NCBI GenBank assembly: GCA_016795285.1 | Contig: JAEUIC010000001.1 | Span: 168,473-232,472 of the forward strand | DNA: 64,000 bases | DNA from: Planctomycetota bacterium | Lineage (GTDB): Bacteria > Planctomycetota > B15-G4 > SIAN01 | Direction of reading: 5' to 3' | Shown: positions 49,340 to 58,900 of the stretch, one piece after another | Position numbering within the stretch: position 1 is the stretch's first letter | Layout: every line of letters starts with the position of its first letter | The notes under the pieces: generated by a model | Database searches by the model: none | What the model was told of the DNA's origin: nothing | What the model saw: the letters and a program-made list of their open reading frames with translations, nothing else | Translations under genes and position numbers: made by a program

Positions 49340-50104
49340 TCAGCGGGCGGGCAGCGTCGCGAAGAACTCCTTCACCTCGTACTCGAGCTCCTGCTTGATG
49401 GCGAGCTCGATGTCATAGGTGGCATCGAACTCGGGGTGTTCGTTCTCGCGGATCTCGTAGCTCATCGACTTGCCGCCGCGATTGAGGACGCCGGTCGAGA
49501 GCACCCGTCCCTTGGCCGCGGTGGCGGCGGTCGCGCTCGTGTCCTGCGCCACCGACCCGTTCGCGGCCGCCGGATCAGCGGTCACCACCTCGTTGGCCAG
49601 CAGCTTCCCCTCGAGGATGTCGTCATGCAGCTCGTTGCGGACGACCATCGCCTCGAGCAGCTCGGCGCGGTGCGCTTCGATGATCTGATCGAGCTCCGCG
49701 AGCTCGGCCTCCGTGAGGGAGCGCTGTTCCGGGTTGAGGATGGCGTTGCCGACCAGCGCCGCCCCGTCGAGGAACTCCTTGCGGGCGATCGGCCGAAGCA
49801 GGCGCCGGTAGGTCTCCGTGCGATGCTCGCGATCGAAGAGCTCGCGAGTCGCGTGGCGCGGCGCGAGCGGGGCCGTGGCAGCGTCCTCGTGGGCGAGGCC
49901 CTCTGCCGCGTCGCTCCCGCGGATCGCCTCGAGCGGCGCTTCACTGTCCGCCGGCGTCGACGCGGTCAACTCCGGTGCGGGCGAGCGCGCGCCGTCCGGC
50001 GGCGCCAGCACGACGTCACGCGACGAGCTGCTGACGACACTGCCGACGATGTAGCCGACCACCAGACCGGCGACCACCGGCACACCGATTCTCAGGAGTC
50101 GCAT
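49340..50104 (-). CDS. Single-span membrane-anchored protein, unknown function
   Basis: 254 aa. A membrane anchor (LLRIGVPVVAGLVVGYIVGS, residues 3-22) is followed by an Ala/Pro/Ser-rich linker (about 25-75). An acidic helical domain comes next (YRRLLRPIARKEFLDGAALV, then LTEAELAELDQIIEAHRAEL), then a short beta region (GKSMSYEIRENEHPEFDATY) and a final acidic helix. No enzymatic motif. GGAG lies 8 nt upstream of ATG 50104. The promoter region contains four 14-bp tandem repeats starting 44 bp upstream of the start codon. Confidence 0.72.
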   Translation of the reverse strand: MRLLRIGVPVVAGLVVGYIVGSVVSSSSRDVVLAPPDGARSPAPELTASTPADSEAPLEAIRGSDAAEGLAHEDAATAPLAPRHATRELFDREHRTETYRRLLRPIARKEFLDGAALVGNAILNPEQRSLTEAELAELDQIIEAHRAELLEAMVVRNELHDDILEGKLLANEVVTADPAAANGSVAQDTSATAATAAKGRVLSTGVLNRGGKSMSYEIRENEHPEFDATYDIELAIKQELEYEVKEFFATLPAR

Positions 50105-50147
50105 CGATCGCACTCCATCTGCTCGTGGATTCTGCCCCAATGAACGC

Positions 50148-50203
50148 GGCACTGTCGAACCGGCCCTATCGAACCGGCACAGTCGAATGGGGCCTGTCGA
50201 ACG
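50148..50203. repeat. Four tandem 14-bp repeats upstream of the anchored protein
   Basis: Units 50148-50161, 50162-50175, 50176-50189 and 50190-50203 share the consensus GGCMCWRTCGAACC. They end 44 bp before the minus-strand start codon at 50104, so they could be iterated binding sites for a regulator. Confidence 0.65.
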
Positions 50204-50650
50204 CCCCCCGACCATGCGGAAACTTCGCTGCCGCTCCCCGAACGCGCTCTTGCCGATCACGAACTGCTCGCACTGCTCGAACGTCGTCTGTAGCGATCCA
50301 GCGACCGCAAGGTGTCAACCACTAGGCACCCGAGGAACTTCCTTGACCCATCGTGGCTGCGCCTCGGGTGGCCTCAGTGCGCCCGCGGCGATCGGCAAAT
50401 CCCTCTTCACCACGCTCTTCACCACGACGCGCCCCCATCGGGAGCAGCGCGCCCGCTGCGCCGATGTCACCCGATGTCACCGACCGGCGCGGCACCCCTC
50501 CGGGCGGAGGGCGGCTCGCCTCGTTCGACGGTGGCGGCCGGCGTTTGGTTCGCGGCGCGGGACGAGTCGTCACCTCCGCGTCATGCAGCGCGCCGCCACG
50601 CGACGCGACCGTGCCCCGCTGTTCCCCCGGCCCGCCCCCCGGCAGCAGCC
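50204..50650. other. Gene-free stretch
   Basis: About 450 bp between the 14-bp repeats and the end of the S10 peptidase gene. All open frames are Arg/Pro/Ala-rich and lack ribosome-binding sites. I see no tRNA-like cloverleaf, terminator with U-run, or repeat of classes I-III. It may carry the distant part of the promoter for the gene at 49340. Confidence 0.5.
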
Positions 50651-52153
50651 TCACTTCCCCTGTGCGATGAAGTTCCGCAGGTCACCCGCCAGCGCGGTCA
50701 GGGTCGGTTCGTGGACGTACATCATGTGGCCCGCCGGGTAGTCGGCCAGCACGACGCGCTCGAGGTCGCATGTGCTGCGGCGCACGTTGTGGCGCGCAGC
50801 GAACGCCGTGGTGGCGAGGTCGTAGAGGCCGCTCGCGATGAAGACGCGCAGCTCGCGGTTCTCCTCCATGCCGCGCGCCAGCTCGGGCATCACGTCGACG
50901 TAGCCGTGGAAGACCCCCGCCTTCGCGGGGGGCCGCTTCCACTCGCCGCCCGCCTGCGGGCTCGAGACGAGGTACTCGCGCTCGGTGAAGCGGCCGAACT
51001 CGGCGTGGAGGTAGCTCTGGAACGCCGCGGCGTAGGCGCCGCCGATCCCTGAGAACATCGGGTCACCGCTCGGCGTCTCGCCGACCGCGTCGGGCTCGCG
51101 GCCGAGGTAGCGCGAATCGAGCCGCCCCACCACCTCGCCGCGGCCGCGCAGCAGCTCGCGCCGGAAGCGATCGGAGGAGACGCGCAGGTTGGCGCGCCGC
51201 CAGTAGTCGGGGGCGAGCCCGGTGTAGCGGTGGAGCTTCGCGATCAGCGCCTCGCGCTGCGCCTCCGGGAGTTCCCGGCCGAGGAAGAGCGCCGGCACGT
51301 ACTCGTCGTCGACGAATGTCGCCACCTCGGCGAGGAACGGCAGCAGCTCGGCCGGCGGCTCCGGGAGCGCCCGGTGGTACCACGCGGTTGCGGCGAAGGT
51401 CGGCAGTTCGACCGCGTAGGTGGCGTCGGTCTCCTGGCCGTCGACCAGCGCCATGTCGAGCGCCGGCGAGATGAGGATCACGCCGTTCAGGGCGATCGGC
51501 GTGTGGCCCCCCTGCAGCTCGCGCACCAGCAGCGGCGCCCGGATGCCGCCGTAGCTCTCGCCGAGCAGGTACTTCGGCGAGCCGTGCCGCCCGTGCTTCG
51601 CCAGCCACTCGCGGATGAAGCGGTTGATCGAGCGGGCGTCCTCGTCGACGCCCCAGTGGTCGCCGTTCTCCCCCTTGCCGACCACGCGCGAGAGGCCGGT
51701 GTCGATCGGATCGACCATCACGAGGTCGCTCACCGCCAGCAGCGAGTCGGGGTTGTCGACCAGCGGGAAGGGCGGTGCCCCGGCGTGGCCGGCATCGCTC
51801 GGTACGACCACCCGCTTCGGCCCGAGCAGCCCGAGGTGGAGCCAGATCGACGACGATCCCGGTCCGCCGTTGAAGGCGAAGGTGACCGGACGCGCCACCC
51901 GTTCCGCCTCGCTGGCGGTGTCGGCGAGGTAGCTGATGGCGAAGAACTCGGCGACCACCTCGTCCGCGAGGTTCCGCAGGTGGAGCGTCTCGCCGACCAT
52001 CGAGTAGGCGAGCTTGCGACCGTCGTGCAGCGCGAGCTCGTGCGTCGAGTCGAGCGCGATCGCCTGCGGCGCCGGCTTCGGCGCAGGGGCGTCGTCACGC
52101 GGGGAGCTGACGCCGAGGCAAGCGACCAGGCAGGCGAGCGCGAACGCGGTCAT
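50651..52153 (-). CDS. S10 serine carboxypeptidase-like protein
   Basis: 500 aa, exported (MTAFALACLVACLGVSS; possible lipobox LVAC). The S10 family marks are complete: oxyanion region FNGGPGSSSIWLHLG, nucleophile motif LLGESYGGIRAP (Ser200), the late Asp in ASGLYDLAT, and the His in YPAGHMMYVHEPT. DPIDTGLSR matches the substrate-side loop. Members release C-terminal residues from peptides at acidic pH; bacterial exported forms are little studied. GGAG-rich leader precedes the ATG, and the -10 candidate TACCAT (52194-52189) is 35 nt upstream. Monocistronic by spacing, though the metallophosphoesterase 63 bp upstream shares its strand. Confidence 0.92.
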   Translation of the reverse strand: MTAFALACLVACLGVSSPRDDAPAPKPAPQAIALDSTHELALHDGRKLAYSMVGETLHLRNLADEVVAEFFAISYLADTASEAERVARPVTFAFNGGPGSSSIWLHLGLLGPKRVVVPSDAGHAGAPPFPLVDNPDSLLAVSDLVMVDPIDTGLSRVVGKGENGDHWGVDEDARSINRFIREWLAKHGRHGSPKYLLGESYGGIRAPLLVRELQGGHTPIALNGVILISPALDMALVDGQETDATYAVELPTFAATAWYHRALPEPPAELLPFLAEVATFVDDEYVPALFLGRELPEAQREALIAKLHRYTGLAPDYWRRANLRVSSDRFRRELLRGRGEVVGRLDSRYLGREPDAVGETPSGDPMFSGIGGAYAAAFQSYLHAEFGRFTEREYLVSSPQAGGEWKRPPAKAGVFHGYVDVMPELARGMEENRELRVFIASGLYDLATTAFAARHNVRRSTCDLERVVLADYPAGHMMYVHEPTLTALAGDLRNFIAQGK

Positions 52154-52188
52154 CTCCGATCCTCCAGACGCGGGACGAAGGGCGGCGG

Positions 52189-52194
52189 ATGGTA
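52189..52194 (-). promoter_or_regulatory. Candidate -10 element TACCAT of the S10 peptidase gene
   Basis: TACCAT on the minus strand lies 35 nt before the S10 start, in the 63-bp gap after the metallophosphoesterase stop. It belongs to the TACNNT set. Confidence 0.33.
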
Positions 52195-52216
52195 GTGCGG
52201 CGCGGTCCGCGGCGAC

Positions 52217-52837
52217 TCACCAGTCGACCACCACCGGCGGTTGCGTGGCGCGATCGTGGTCGTCGCAGATCGCGGCGTTCACGAAGGTGGTGCCGTCGCG
52301 CTCGACGCGGCCGTGCGACTCGTGGATGTGGCCGAAGACGTGGAGGCGCGGGCGGCGCTGCGCGACGATCGGCGCGAGCTCCTCGCAGCCGACCGCCTCG
52401 CCGCGCCAGGTGCGATCGAGCACGCCGTGCGGCGGCCCATGGGTGATCAGCACATCGAGCCCGGCCGGGATCGCCTCCCACTTCGCGCGCAGCGGCGCGC
52501 CGCGCTCGAGGTTGAACGCCCAGTTCATGAAGCGCGGCTGCCACGGGCTCCCCCAGAGGCGCAGCCCCTCGAGCGTCACGCCGCTGTCCTCGAGGTAGGT
52601 GGCGTGCGGCAGCGCGGCGCGCGCGGCGGCCGGGTCGCGCTCGAAGAGGAGGTCGTGGTTGCCGGCGATCACGACCTTGTGGCGATGCGGCTGCAGCGAG
52701 AGCCACGCGTCGAACTCGGCGATCTCCGCGAGGCGGCCGCCGCTGCAGAAGTCGCCCGCGTGGATCAGCAGGTCGCCCTCGGGCAGCGCCAGCCGCGCGT
52801 GCCGCCGATGGGTGTCGCTGATCAGGACGAGGCGCAT
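52217..52837 (-). CDS. Calcineurin-like metallophosphoesterase
   Basis: 206 aa, cytoplasmic. All five motif blocks of the binuclear metallophosphoesterase fold are visible: LISDTHRRH, IHAGDFCSGG, VIAGNHDLLFE, DVLITHGPPHG and VFGHIHESHG. The compact size and order match the YfcE/MPPED-like group of small phosphodiesterases. The DTHRRH start and WGSPWQPRFMNWAFN segment resemble MPPED1/2 proteins. It should hydrolyse a phosphodiester or a nucleotide using Mn or a similar metal; the substrate is unknown. The gene lies on the same strand as the ferritin-like gene upstream (69-bp gap). Confidence 0.92.
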   Translation of the reverse strand: MRLVLISDTHRRHARLALPEGDLLIHAGDFCSGGRLAEIAEFDAWLSLQPHRHKVVIAGNHDLLFERDPAAARAALPHATYLEDSGVTLEGLRLWGSPWQPRFMNWAFNLERGAPLRAKWEAIPAGLDVLITHGPPHGVLDRTWRGEAVGCEELAPIVAQRRPRLHVFGHIHESHGRVERDGTTFVNAAICDDHDRATQPPVVVDW

Positions 52838-52906
52838 GGTCGCACTCGCTCGCGGCGTGACGGCACCGCTGGCCGCGCGGCCGGGAGGCGGCGCGCGTTG
52901 GCGTCC

Positions 52907-53437
52907 TCAGTCGGCGTGGAACTGCCCGATGTCGCCCGGCCGGCGCAACATCTTGTCGACCTCGCCCTGGTGCGACTCCTCGGTCATCAACATCTGGCGG
53001 CAATACTCCTCGAGCATCACCGACTTGCCCTCGACCATGCCGCGCAGCTTCTCGTAGAGCGCGAAGGTGGCGCGCTCGTGCGCCAGCGACTCGCGCAGGA
53101 TGTCCTCGATCTCGTGCTGCTCGGTCTCGAGGAGCGGCCCGATGCCCAGCGACGGGTGGGCGCCGAGGTGCGTCACGTACTCGCCCGCCTGCTGCGCGTG
53201 GAGCATCGACTCCTGCGCCTGCGCGCGCAGCCACGTGATGATCGGCATGCGGTTGCAGCCGTAGACCATCAGCGAGTAGTGCGTGTAGCGGACCGCGCCG
53301 GCGAGCTCCATCTCGAGGATGCGGTTCAGTACCTCGACGACGGCGGCCGTGTCGAAGCGCGGACGGAGGGTGGCAGGCGCGGCACGGGGCGCCGCACGGG
53401 GGGCCGCGCGGGCGGCGGACTTGCGCTTCTTCGGCAT
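52907..53437 (-). CDS. Ferritin-like (bacterioferritin-type) four-helix protein
   Basis: 176 aa. After a basic Ala/Pro-rich N-terminal tail (MPKKRKSAARAAPRAAPRAA, DNA-binding-like in composition) comes a ferritin-like bundle. Helix A has ILEMELAGAVRYTHYSLMV with the Glu ligand, helix B has AQAQESMLHAQQAGEYVTHL (ExxH pair), helix C has ILRESLAHERATFALYEKL, and helix D has MLMTEESHQGEVDKMLRR (ExxH). All six di-iron ligands appear present, so it may oxidise and store iron or act as an iron-dependent oxidase. The tail recalls DNA-binding Dps proteins, but that is only suggestive. GGAG lies 6 nt before ATG 53437. Confidence 0.87.
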   Translation of the reverse strand: MPKKRKSAARAAPRAAPRAAPATLRPRFDTAAVVEVLNRILEMELAGAVRYTHYSLMVYGCNRMPIITWLRAQAQESMLHAQQAGEYVTHLGAHPSLGIGPLLETEQHEIEDILRESLAHERATFALYEKLRGMVEGKSVMLEEYCRQMLMTEESHQGEVDKMLRRPGDIGQFHAD

Positions 53438-53616
53438 GGCGAGCTCCAAGGCGGCGGCGGCCGGAGGGCGGCGGGCCGCGACGAGGCGCGCACGATAGGG
53501 TCGCCGCCGTTGAACCCGCCACCTGGGCCGGCGACGTCGAGCAGCGTATGGTCCGACCGCCTCACCCTGCGATCCCGCGCCACGATCGGACGCGCACGGT
53601 TCGAAGGAGCCTCCCG

Positions 53617-54969
53617 ATGTCGAGCTGCCTCGCCCTCTTGCTCGCGTGCAACTCCGCCGCGCCGGCCCAAGCGGCGGCGCACCCGCCGCTGTCGCACGAC
53701 GAGCTGCTGCCGCCGGTCCGCCTCGAGGCGAACGGCCAGCCGATCGATGCCGTCGAGATCGGCCACGCGGCGCCCTTCTTCGGCGACTTCGACGACGACG
53801 GCGTACCCGACCTGCTGGTCGGCCAGTTCCTCGGCGGCCGGCTGCTCGTCTACAAGAACCTCGGCACGGCGACGGCGCCGAAGCTCGCCGCGGGCGTCAC
53901 CTTCCAGGATGGCCGCGTCGAAGGGACCGTCCCCACTGGCTGATGCGTCGGCTTCGGTCCCCAGTTGGTGGACCTCGACCAGGACGGCAACGTCGACCTC
54001 CTCTCCGGCTCGTGGCCGGGCGAGCTCTTCTTCTTCGCGCGCCAGCCCGACCTGTCGTGGGCCGCGCCCGAGATGCTGAAGCACGCCGACGGCGAGTTCA
54101 TCTGCATCGGCGGCGGCATCGAGGAGACGCCCGAGCAGCTGCTGATCACCGGCCACGGCGAGTTCGTCCAGGAAGGGACGGCGATGGTGGTGAAGTACCA
54201 CGGTCGCACGCTGCGCGCGAAGCCGGGGCAGTCGATGGCGATCACCGGCACGGCGGCCGCCGTCTTCGCGATCGACTGGGACGCCGACGGCGACCACGAC
54301 CTGCTGGTCGGCGACATCGCGGGCGACGTCTGGCTGGTGAGGAACGAGGGAAGCGCCAGCGAATGGAAGTTCGCGGCGGCCGAGCCGCTGAAGGTCGGGG
54401 AGTCGCAGCTCCACGTCGCCGGCGACGCCGGCCCCCACTGCGCCGACTGGGATGGCGACGGCGACTTCGACCTGCTGGTGGGCGACGGCGAAGGCGCCGT
54501 CTCGCTCTTCCGCAACGACGGCGCGAAGGGGGCGCCGAAGCTGGCGCCGGCCGTGCCGCTGGTCGCTCCCGGCAATCCCGGCTGGGGCGACGACGTGCCG
54601 AGCGAGCCGACGCGCGGCGCGCGCGCCAAGGTCTGCACCGCCGACTGGAACGGCGACGGCCAGCTCGACCTGCTGCTCGGCGACTACGGCAACGTGAAGC
54701 CGAAGCCGCTGCCGGTCACCCCCGAGCAGGCGAAACGCCACCTCGAGCTGCGCGCCGAGCTCGCGAAGCTCGAGGCGGAGTTCGCGCCGATCGCCTACAA
54801 CCCGCCTGCCGCCGACGAGAGCGAGCCGGCCCGCGTCGCCCGCGAGAAGCGGATCATCGAGCTGCAGGGCAAGATCCTGCAGATCCGCTCCGAGCTCCCG
54901 AAGGAGTCGGAGTCGCACGGCTGGGTCTGGCTCTTCCTGCGCGCGCCGAAGAGCGCGAAGGGCGAGTAG
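53617..54969 (+). CDS. FG-GAP/VCBS protein with in-frame UGA (candidate Sec109)
   Basis: 450 aa if the TGA at 53941-53943 is decoded. The signal peptide (MSSCLALLLACNSAAPAQAA) leads into VCBS/FG-GAP units before the UGA (FFGDFDDDGVPDLLVGQFLG) and after it (QLVDLDQDGNVDLLSGSW, IDWDADGDHDLLVGD, ADWDGDGDFDLLVGDGEG, ADWNGDGQLDLLLGDYGN). The frame continues without shift through VPTG-U-CVGFGPQ, giving a Sec-Cys pair at a blade junction, and a stem-loop follows. Automatic calling would break it into a 108-aa and a 335-aa product, with no credible start or ribosome-binding site for the second. AAGGAG precedes ATG 53617. A U-C pair suggests an extracytoplasmic redox or metal site. A simple nonsense mutation is the main alternative. 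Confidence 0.8.
53956..53974 (+). promoter_or_regulatory. Candidate bacterial SECIS stem-loop (FG-GAP gene)
   Basis: GGTCC (53956-53960) pairs with GGACC (53970-53974). Adding CC/GG above a bulged U gives a 7-bp stem with an AGUU loop starting 20 nt after the UGA. A bulged U and a G-U in the loop are features SelB uses in E. coli fdhF RNA, though here the bulge is on the 3' side. Confidence 0.45.
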
Positions 54970-55008
54970 CGGCGCCGCGCCGCCGCCCGCGATCGACGCC
55001 GCCCCGCG

Positions 55009-55929
55009 CTACTCGTCGTCCTCCTCTTCGCTGTCGGCGAAGAGGGGGCCGAGCGCGATGGCGGCGGCGACGATCGCGGCCGAGCGGTAGACCGGCTCGA
55101 GCGCGCCGGTCAGCGAATCGCTGCCGCGCCAGAACGGGAAGGGGCCGAGGCGGCGCAGCAGCGCGCCCGGCTGCGACGGGATCGCGTTGGCGCCGCCCGG
55201 CAACGGCGGCAGCTCGCTGCCGATCCAGTAGCCGGCCGGGTCGCTCGCCGGCTCGGGGTGGTTCTCGGGCGGGGGCGGCGGCGGGGGCGGCGGGGCCGTC
55301 TCGCCGCGCGCCGCTTCACCGGCCGCGCCGAGCCGCGTGATCAGCTCCTTGCGGACCATGCCGCGCAGCGCCAGCAGCAGCAGCGGGTCGCGCTCGAGCT
55401 CGGCGGCGAAGACGCAGCAGGTGGCGGCCGCGTGGCGGCACGGCTGCTCCGGCTCGTCGCAGTCGCAGGTGATCTTCCACTCGTCGCGATCCTCGGGCAG
55501 CAGCACCGCGCCCGTCGCCGCGAAGGCGTTCTCGAGCTCGCCGGGCAGCTCGCCCGCCAGCAGCTTCGCGGCGACGAAGGTCGGCTGCGCGAGGCTCGCG
55601 AGCGCCGCGTCGATCTTGGCCGGCGCGATCGGCGCCACGCTCACCACCACGTCGTGGGTCGCCTTGACGATCCCCTGCACCGACGCGACCAGCCGGCCGC
55701 TCTCGACGTCGAGCGTGCGGACGAGTCCGTGGCGCGCGTCGCCGCGGCCGCGCTGCAGGCGCAGCCCGAAGCCGAACCGCTCCACCACCTCGAGGAAACG
55801 GCGCGACCACTCGCTGCGCGCCGAACGGGCGGTGCGCACTTCCGACTTGAGGCCGCCCCCCGCCGCGCGCGGCCGCGCGGCCCGGAAGCCCCCCGGATCG
55901 GGATCGCGATACCAACGTCCGCGCTTCAT
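55009..55929 (-). CDS. SWIM zinc-finger protein paired with SNF2
   Basis: 306 aa. The SWIM motif CDCDEPEQPCRHAAATCCVF (CxCx..CxH) lies near residues 155-180, preceded by a domain with VRTLDVESGRLVASVQGIVK. A Pro-rich segment with ten consecutive prolines separates it from an acidic C-terminus (ADSEEEDDE). SWIM proteins are regularly encoded next to bacterial SNF2 ATPases and are thought to bind DNA or proteins for them. ATG 55929 overlaps the SNF2 stop (ATGA), so the two products are made in a coupled manner. Exact role unknown. Confidence 0.88.
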   Translation of the reverse strand: MKRGRWYRDPDPGGFRAARPRAAGGGLKSEVRTARSARSEWSRRFLEVVERFGFGLRLQRGRGDARHGLVRTLDVESGRLVASVQGIVKATHDVVVSVAPIAPAKIDAALASLAQPTFVAAKLLAGELPGELENAFAATGAVLLPEDRDEWKITCDCDEPEQPCRHAAATCCVFAAELERDPLLLLALRGMVRKELITRLGAAGEAARGETAPPPPPPPPPENHPEPASDPAGYWIGSELPPLPGGANAIPSQPGALLRRLGPFPFWRGSDSLTGALEPVYRSAAIVAAAIALGPLFADSEEEDDE

Positions 55930-58900
55930 TCGGCCACCGCCTCTTCGTCCAGCATGACCAGCTCGCGCAGCTGCTCGGTCGAGAGCTCGGTGAGCCACTG
56001 CTCGCCGCTGCCGACCACGCGCTCCGCCACTTCCTTCTTGCGCGCCAGCAGCGTGTCGATGCGCTCCTCGAGCGTGCCGGCGCACACCAGCAGGTGGACC
56101 TGCAGTTGGCGCGTCTGGCCGATGCGGTGCGCGCGGTCGGTCGCCTGCGCCTCGACGGCCGGGTTCCACCAGCGGTCGAAGTGGAAGACGTGCGAGGCGC
56201 GCGTCAGGTTCAAGCCGGTGCCGCCCGCCTTGAGCGAGAGCACGAAGATCGGCGGGCCGTCGGGCGCCTCCTGGAAGCGATCGACGAGCTCCTGGCGGTG
56301 CGCGCGCGGCGTGCCGCCGTGGAGGAAGGCGACCTCGCGGCCGAGCTCGTACGCGAAGTGGCGCTGCAGCAGCTCGCCCATCTCGCGGTACTGCGTGAAG
56401 ACCAGCGCGCGATCGCCGACCTCGACGATCTCGGCCAGCATCTCGGTGGCGCGATCGAGCTTGCCGCTGCGGCCCGGCAGCGCCGAGCCGTCGCCGAGCA
56501 GGTGGGCCGGATGGTTGCACACCTGCTTCAGCTTGGTGAGGCCGGCGAGGATGAAGCCGCGCCGCTCGATGCCGACCGCGCCGCGCAGCCGCTCGGTCAT
56601 CTCGTTCACGACGGCGGCGTAGAGCGTCGCCTGCTCGCGCGTGAGGTTGCAGATGACCTTGTGCTCGAGCTTGCTCGGCAGGTCGGGGAGGATCGCCGGG
56701 TCGCTCTTCAGGCGGCGCAGGATGAAGGGGCCGGTGCGCCGCTTGAGGCGCGCCAGCGCCGACTCGTCGCGCCCGACGCGGATCGGCATCAGGAACTCGC
56801 GGTGGAACTGCTCGCGCGCCGGCAGCAGCTCGGGGCTCAGGAACTGGAAGAGCGACCAGAGGTCGCCGACGTGGTTCTCGACCGGCGTGCCGGTCATCAC
56901 GATGCGCCAGTCGGCGTTGAGCCGCCGCGCCGCGCGCGCCTGCTTGGTGTCGGGGTTCTTGACGTTCTGCGCCTCGTCGAGGATCACGCCGGCCCACGGC
57001 ACCGCGGCCAGCGCCTCGCCGTCGCGCGAGAGGAGCGAGTAGGTCGTCACCACCAGCGCGTGCTGCTGCGCGGCGCGGGTGAACTCGGCGTCGCGCTGCC
57101 GCTCGAGGCCGTGGTGGACCATCACGGTGAGGTCCGGCGTGAAGCGCGCCGCCTCGCGCTGCCAGTTGCCGACCAGCGAGGTCGGGCAGACCAGCAGCAC
57201 CGGCCGCTTCTCCCCGCCGGCCCGCTCGTCGGCCAGCAGCGCCAGCGCCTGGATCGTCTTGCCGAGGCCCATGTCGTCGGCGAGGCAGGCGGGCAGCCCG
57301 AAGCGGCGCAGGAACTTGAGCCACGACCAGCCGCGCCGCTGGTACGGCCGCAGCTCGCCGATGAAGCCCTTCGGCACCGGCAGCTCGGCGAAGCTCTCCT
57401 TGCCGCGCAGGCCGTCGAAGAGCTCGCCGAACAGGCCGCCGCCCTCGATGGCGGTGACCGGCAGGGGCGCCCCTTCGCCGCTGTCGATGCCGAGCGAGAG
57501 GTGGATCAGGTCCTTCACCTTCGCCGTGGTCGAACTCTGCTTCTTCCAGCGGTCGAGCGCGTGCTGCAGCTGCGTCGGATCGAGCTCGACCCACTGGCCG
57601 CGCAGCTTGACGAGCGGCTGCTTCAGCTTGGCGAGCGCCTGCAGCTCGGCCGGCGAGAAGGCCTGGTCGCCGAGCGCGATCTCCCAATCGACCGTCACCA
57701 CGTCGTTCAGCGACAGGGCGCCGCTGCTGTTGCCGAAGCCGCCGCGCAGCTTGCCGCGCGCGACGAGCGGCTGCTTGCCGACGCGCCGCAGCCACCACGC
57801 CGGCAGCAGCACCGCGAAGCCCGCCTGCTCGAGCGCCAGCGCGTCGCGCGTCAGGAAGAGGTGCGCCTGGTCGAGCGTGAGCGGCAGCTCGCCGCGCGGG
57901 TCGGCGCCGACCGCCGCCGAGAGGATCGGCGAGACGCTCGCCGCCTGCCCGAGCCCCACCAGCGCGAGCTCCCGCAGCGCCACGCCGCCGCGCCGCAGCG
58001 CCGCGCCACCGCGGCCGGCCAACGCTTCGCCGAGCGGCACCAGCAAGCTCGGATCCTCGGTCGCGCGCAGCAGGCAGCAGAGCTTCCAGGTCGGCCCGTC
58101 GCCCTCCGGCTCCTCGAGCCGGAAGACCACGCGCACCGGCGCATCGCTCGACAGCTGCAGCGGCCGCTGCCAGCCCGCCACTTCCTGCACCAGCGGATCG
58201 CCGTCGTCGCGCAGCACCTTCACCGCGGGATCGAAGCCGAGCAACCCGCGGATCCACGCGTCGTGCTGCGAGCGGACCGGGCGGGTCGGCCCGAAGCCGA
58301 GCTGGCGCGCCTCGTTCGCCCCCATCCGCACCAGCGTGTCGAGCGCTTCGGCGACGAACCGCTTGGTGAGCGTGCGCGGATCGCCGCGCGGCGCTTCGGT
58401 GGCCGCCGCCTTGCCGTCGACGGGCGCCATGGCGCGCGCCACCGACGGCATCGCCGCCGCCAGCGCCGCCACCAGCGCGTGCTCCTCGTCGCGCAGCACC
58501 GGCTGCCAGCGCGACTTCACGTTCACCTCGTCGCCCTCGGCGCCCGGCACGAAGCGGCCGTCCAGCACGAGGCGCGCGACGAAGCGCAGCGCGTGGGCGA
58601 AGAAGCGGACGTCGGCGGTGAGGCCGCTCGCGGCGGGATCCTCGTCCTCGCTGCGATCGAGCGCGGCGGCGACCTTGCTCAGCAGCTCGACGGCGGCGCG
58701 CCAGCCGAGTTGCAGCACGGGCACCTCGTGCGCCACCAACGTGACGTCGTGGTGCTCGCCCGAGAAGCGCAGGCGCGCGCGCTCCGGCAGGAGCGGCCCT
58801 TCGGGACCGGTCGGCAGCCAGAGCGTGGCGCTGCCGGGCGTGGTGCGCTCGGCCGCTTTGCCGGGCAGCAACGTCGCCATCGCGGCGCGCAGGGCGTCGT

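Noticed and set aside
50322..50654. 110-codon minus-strand frame in the gap after the S10 gene.
   Set aside because: Arg/Gly/Pro-rich with no domain, no signal peptide and no ribosome-binding site.
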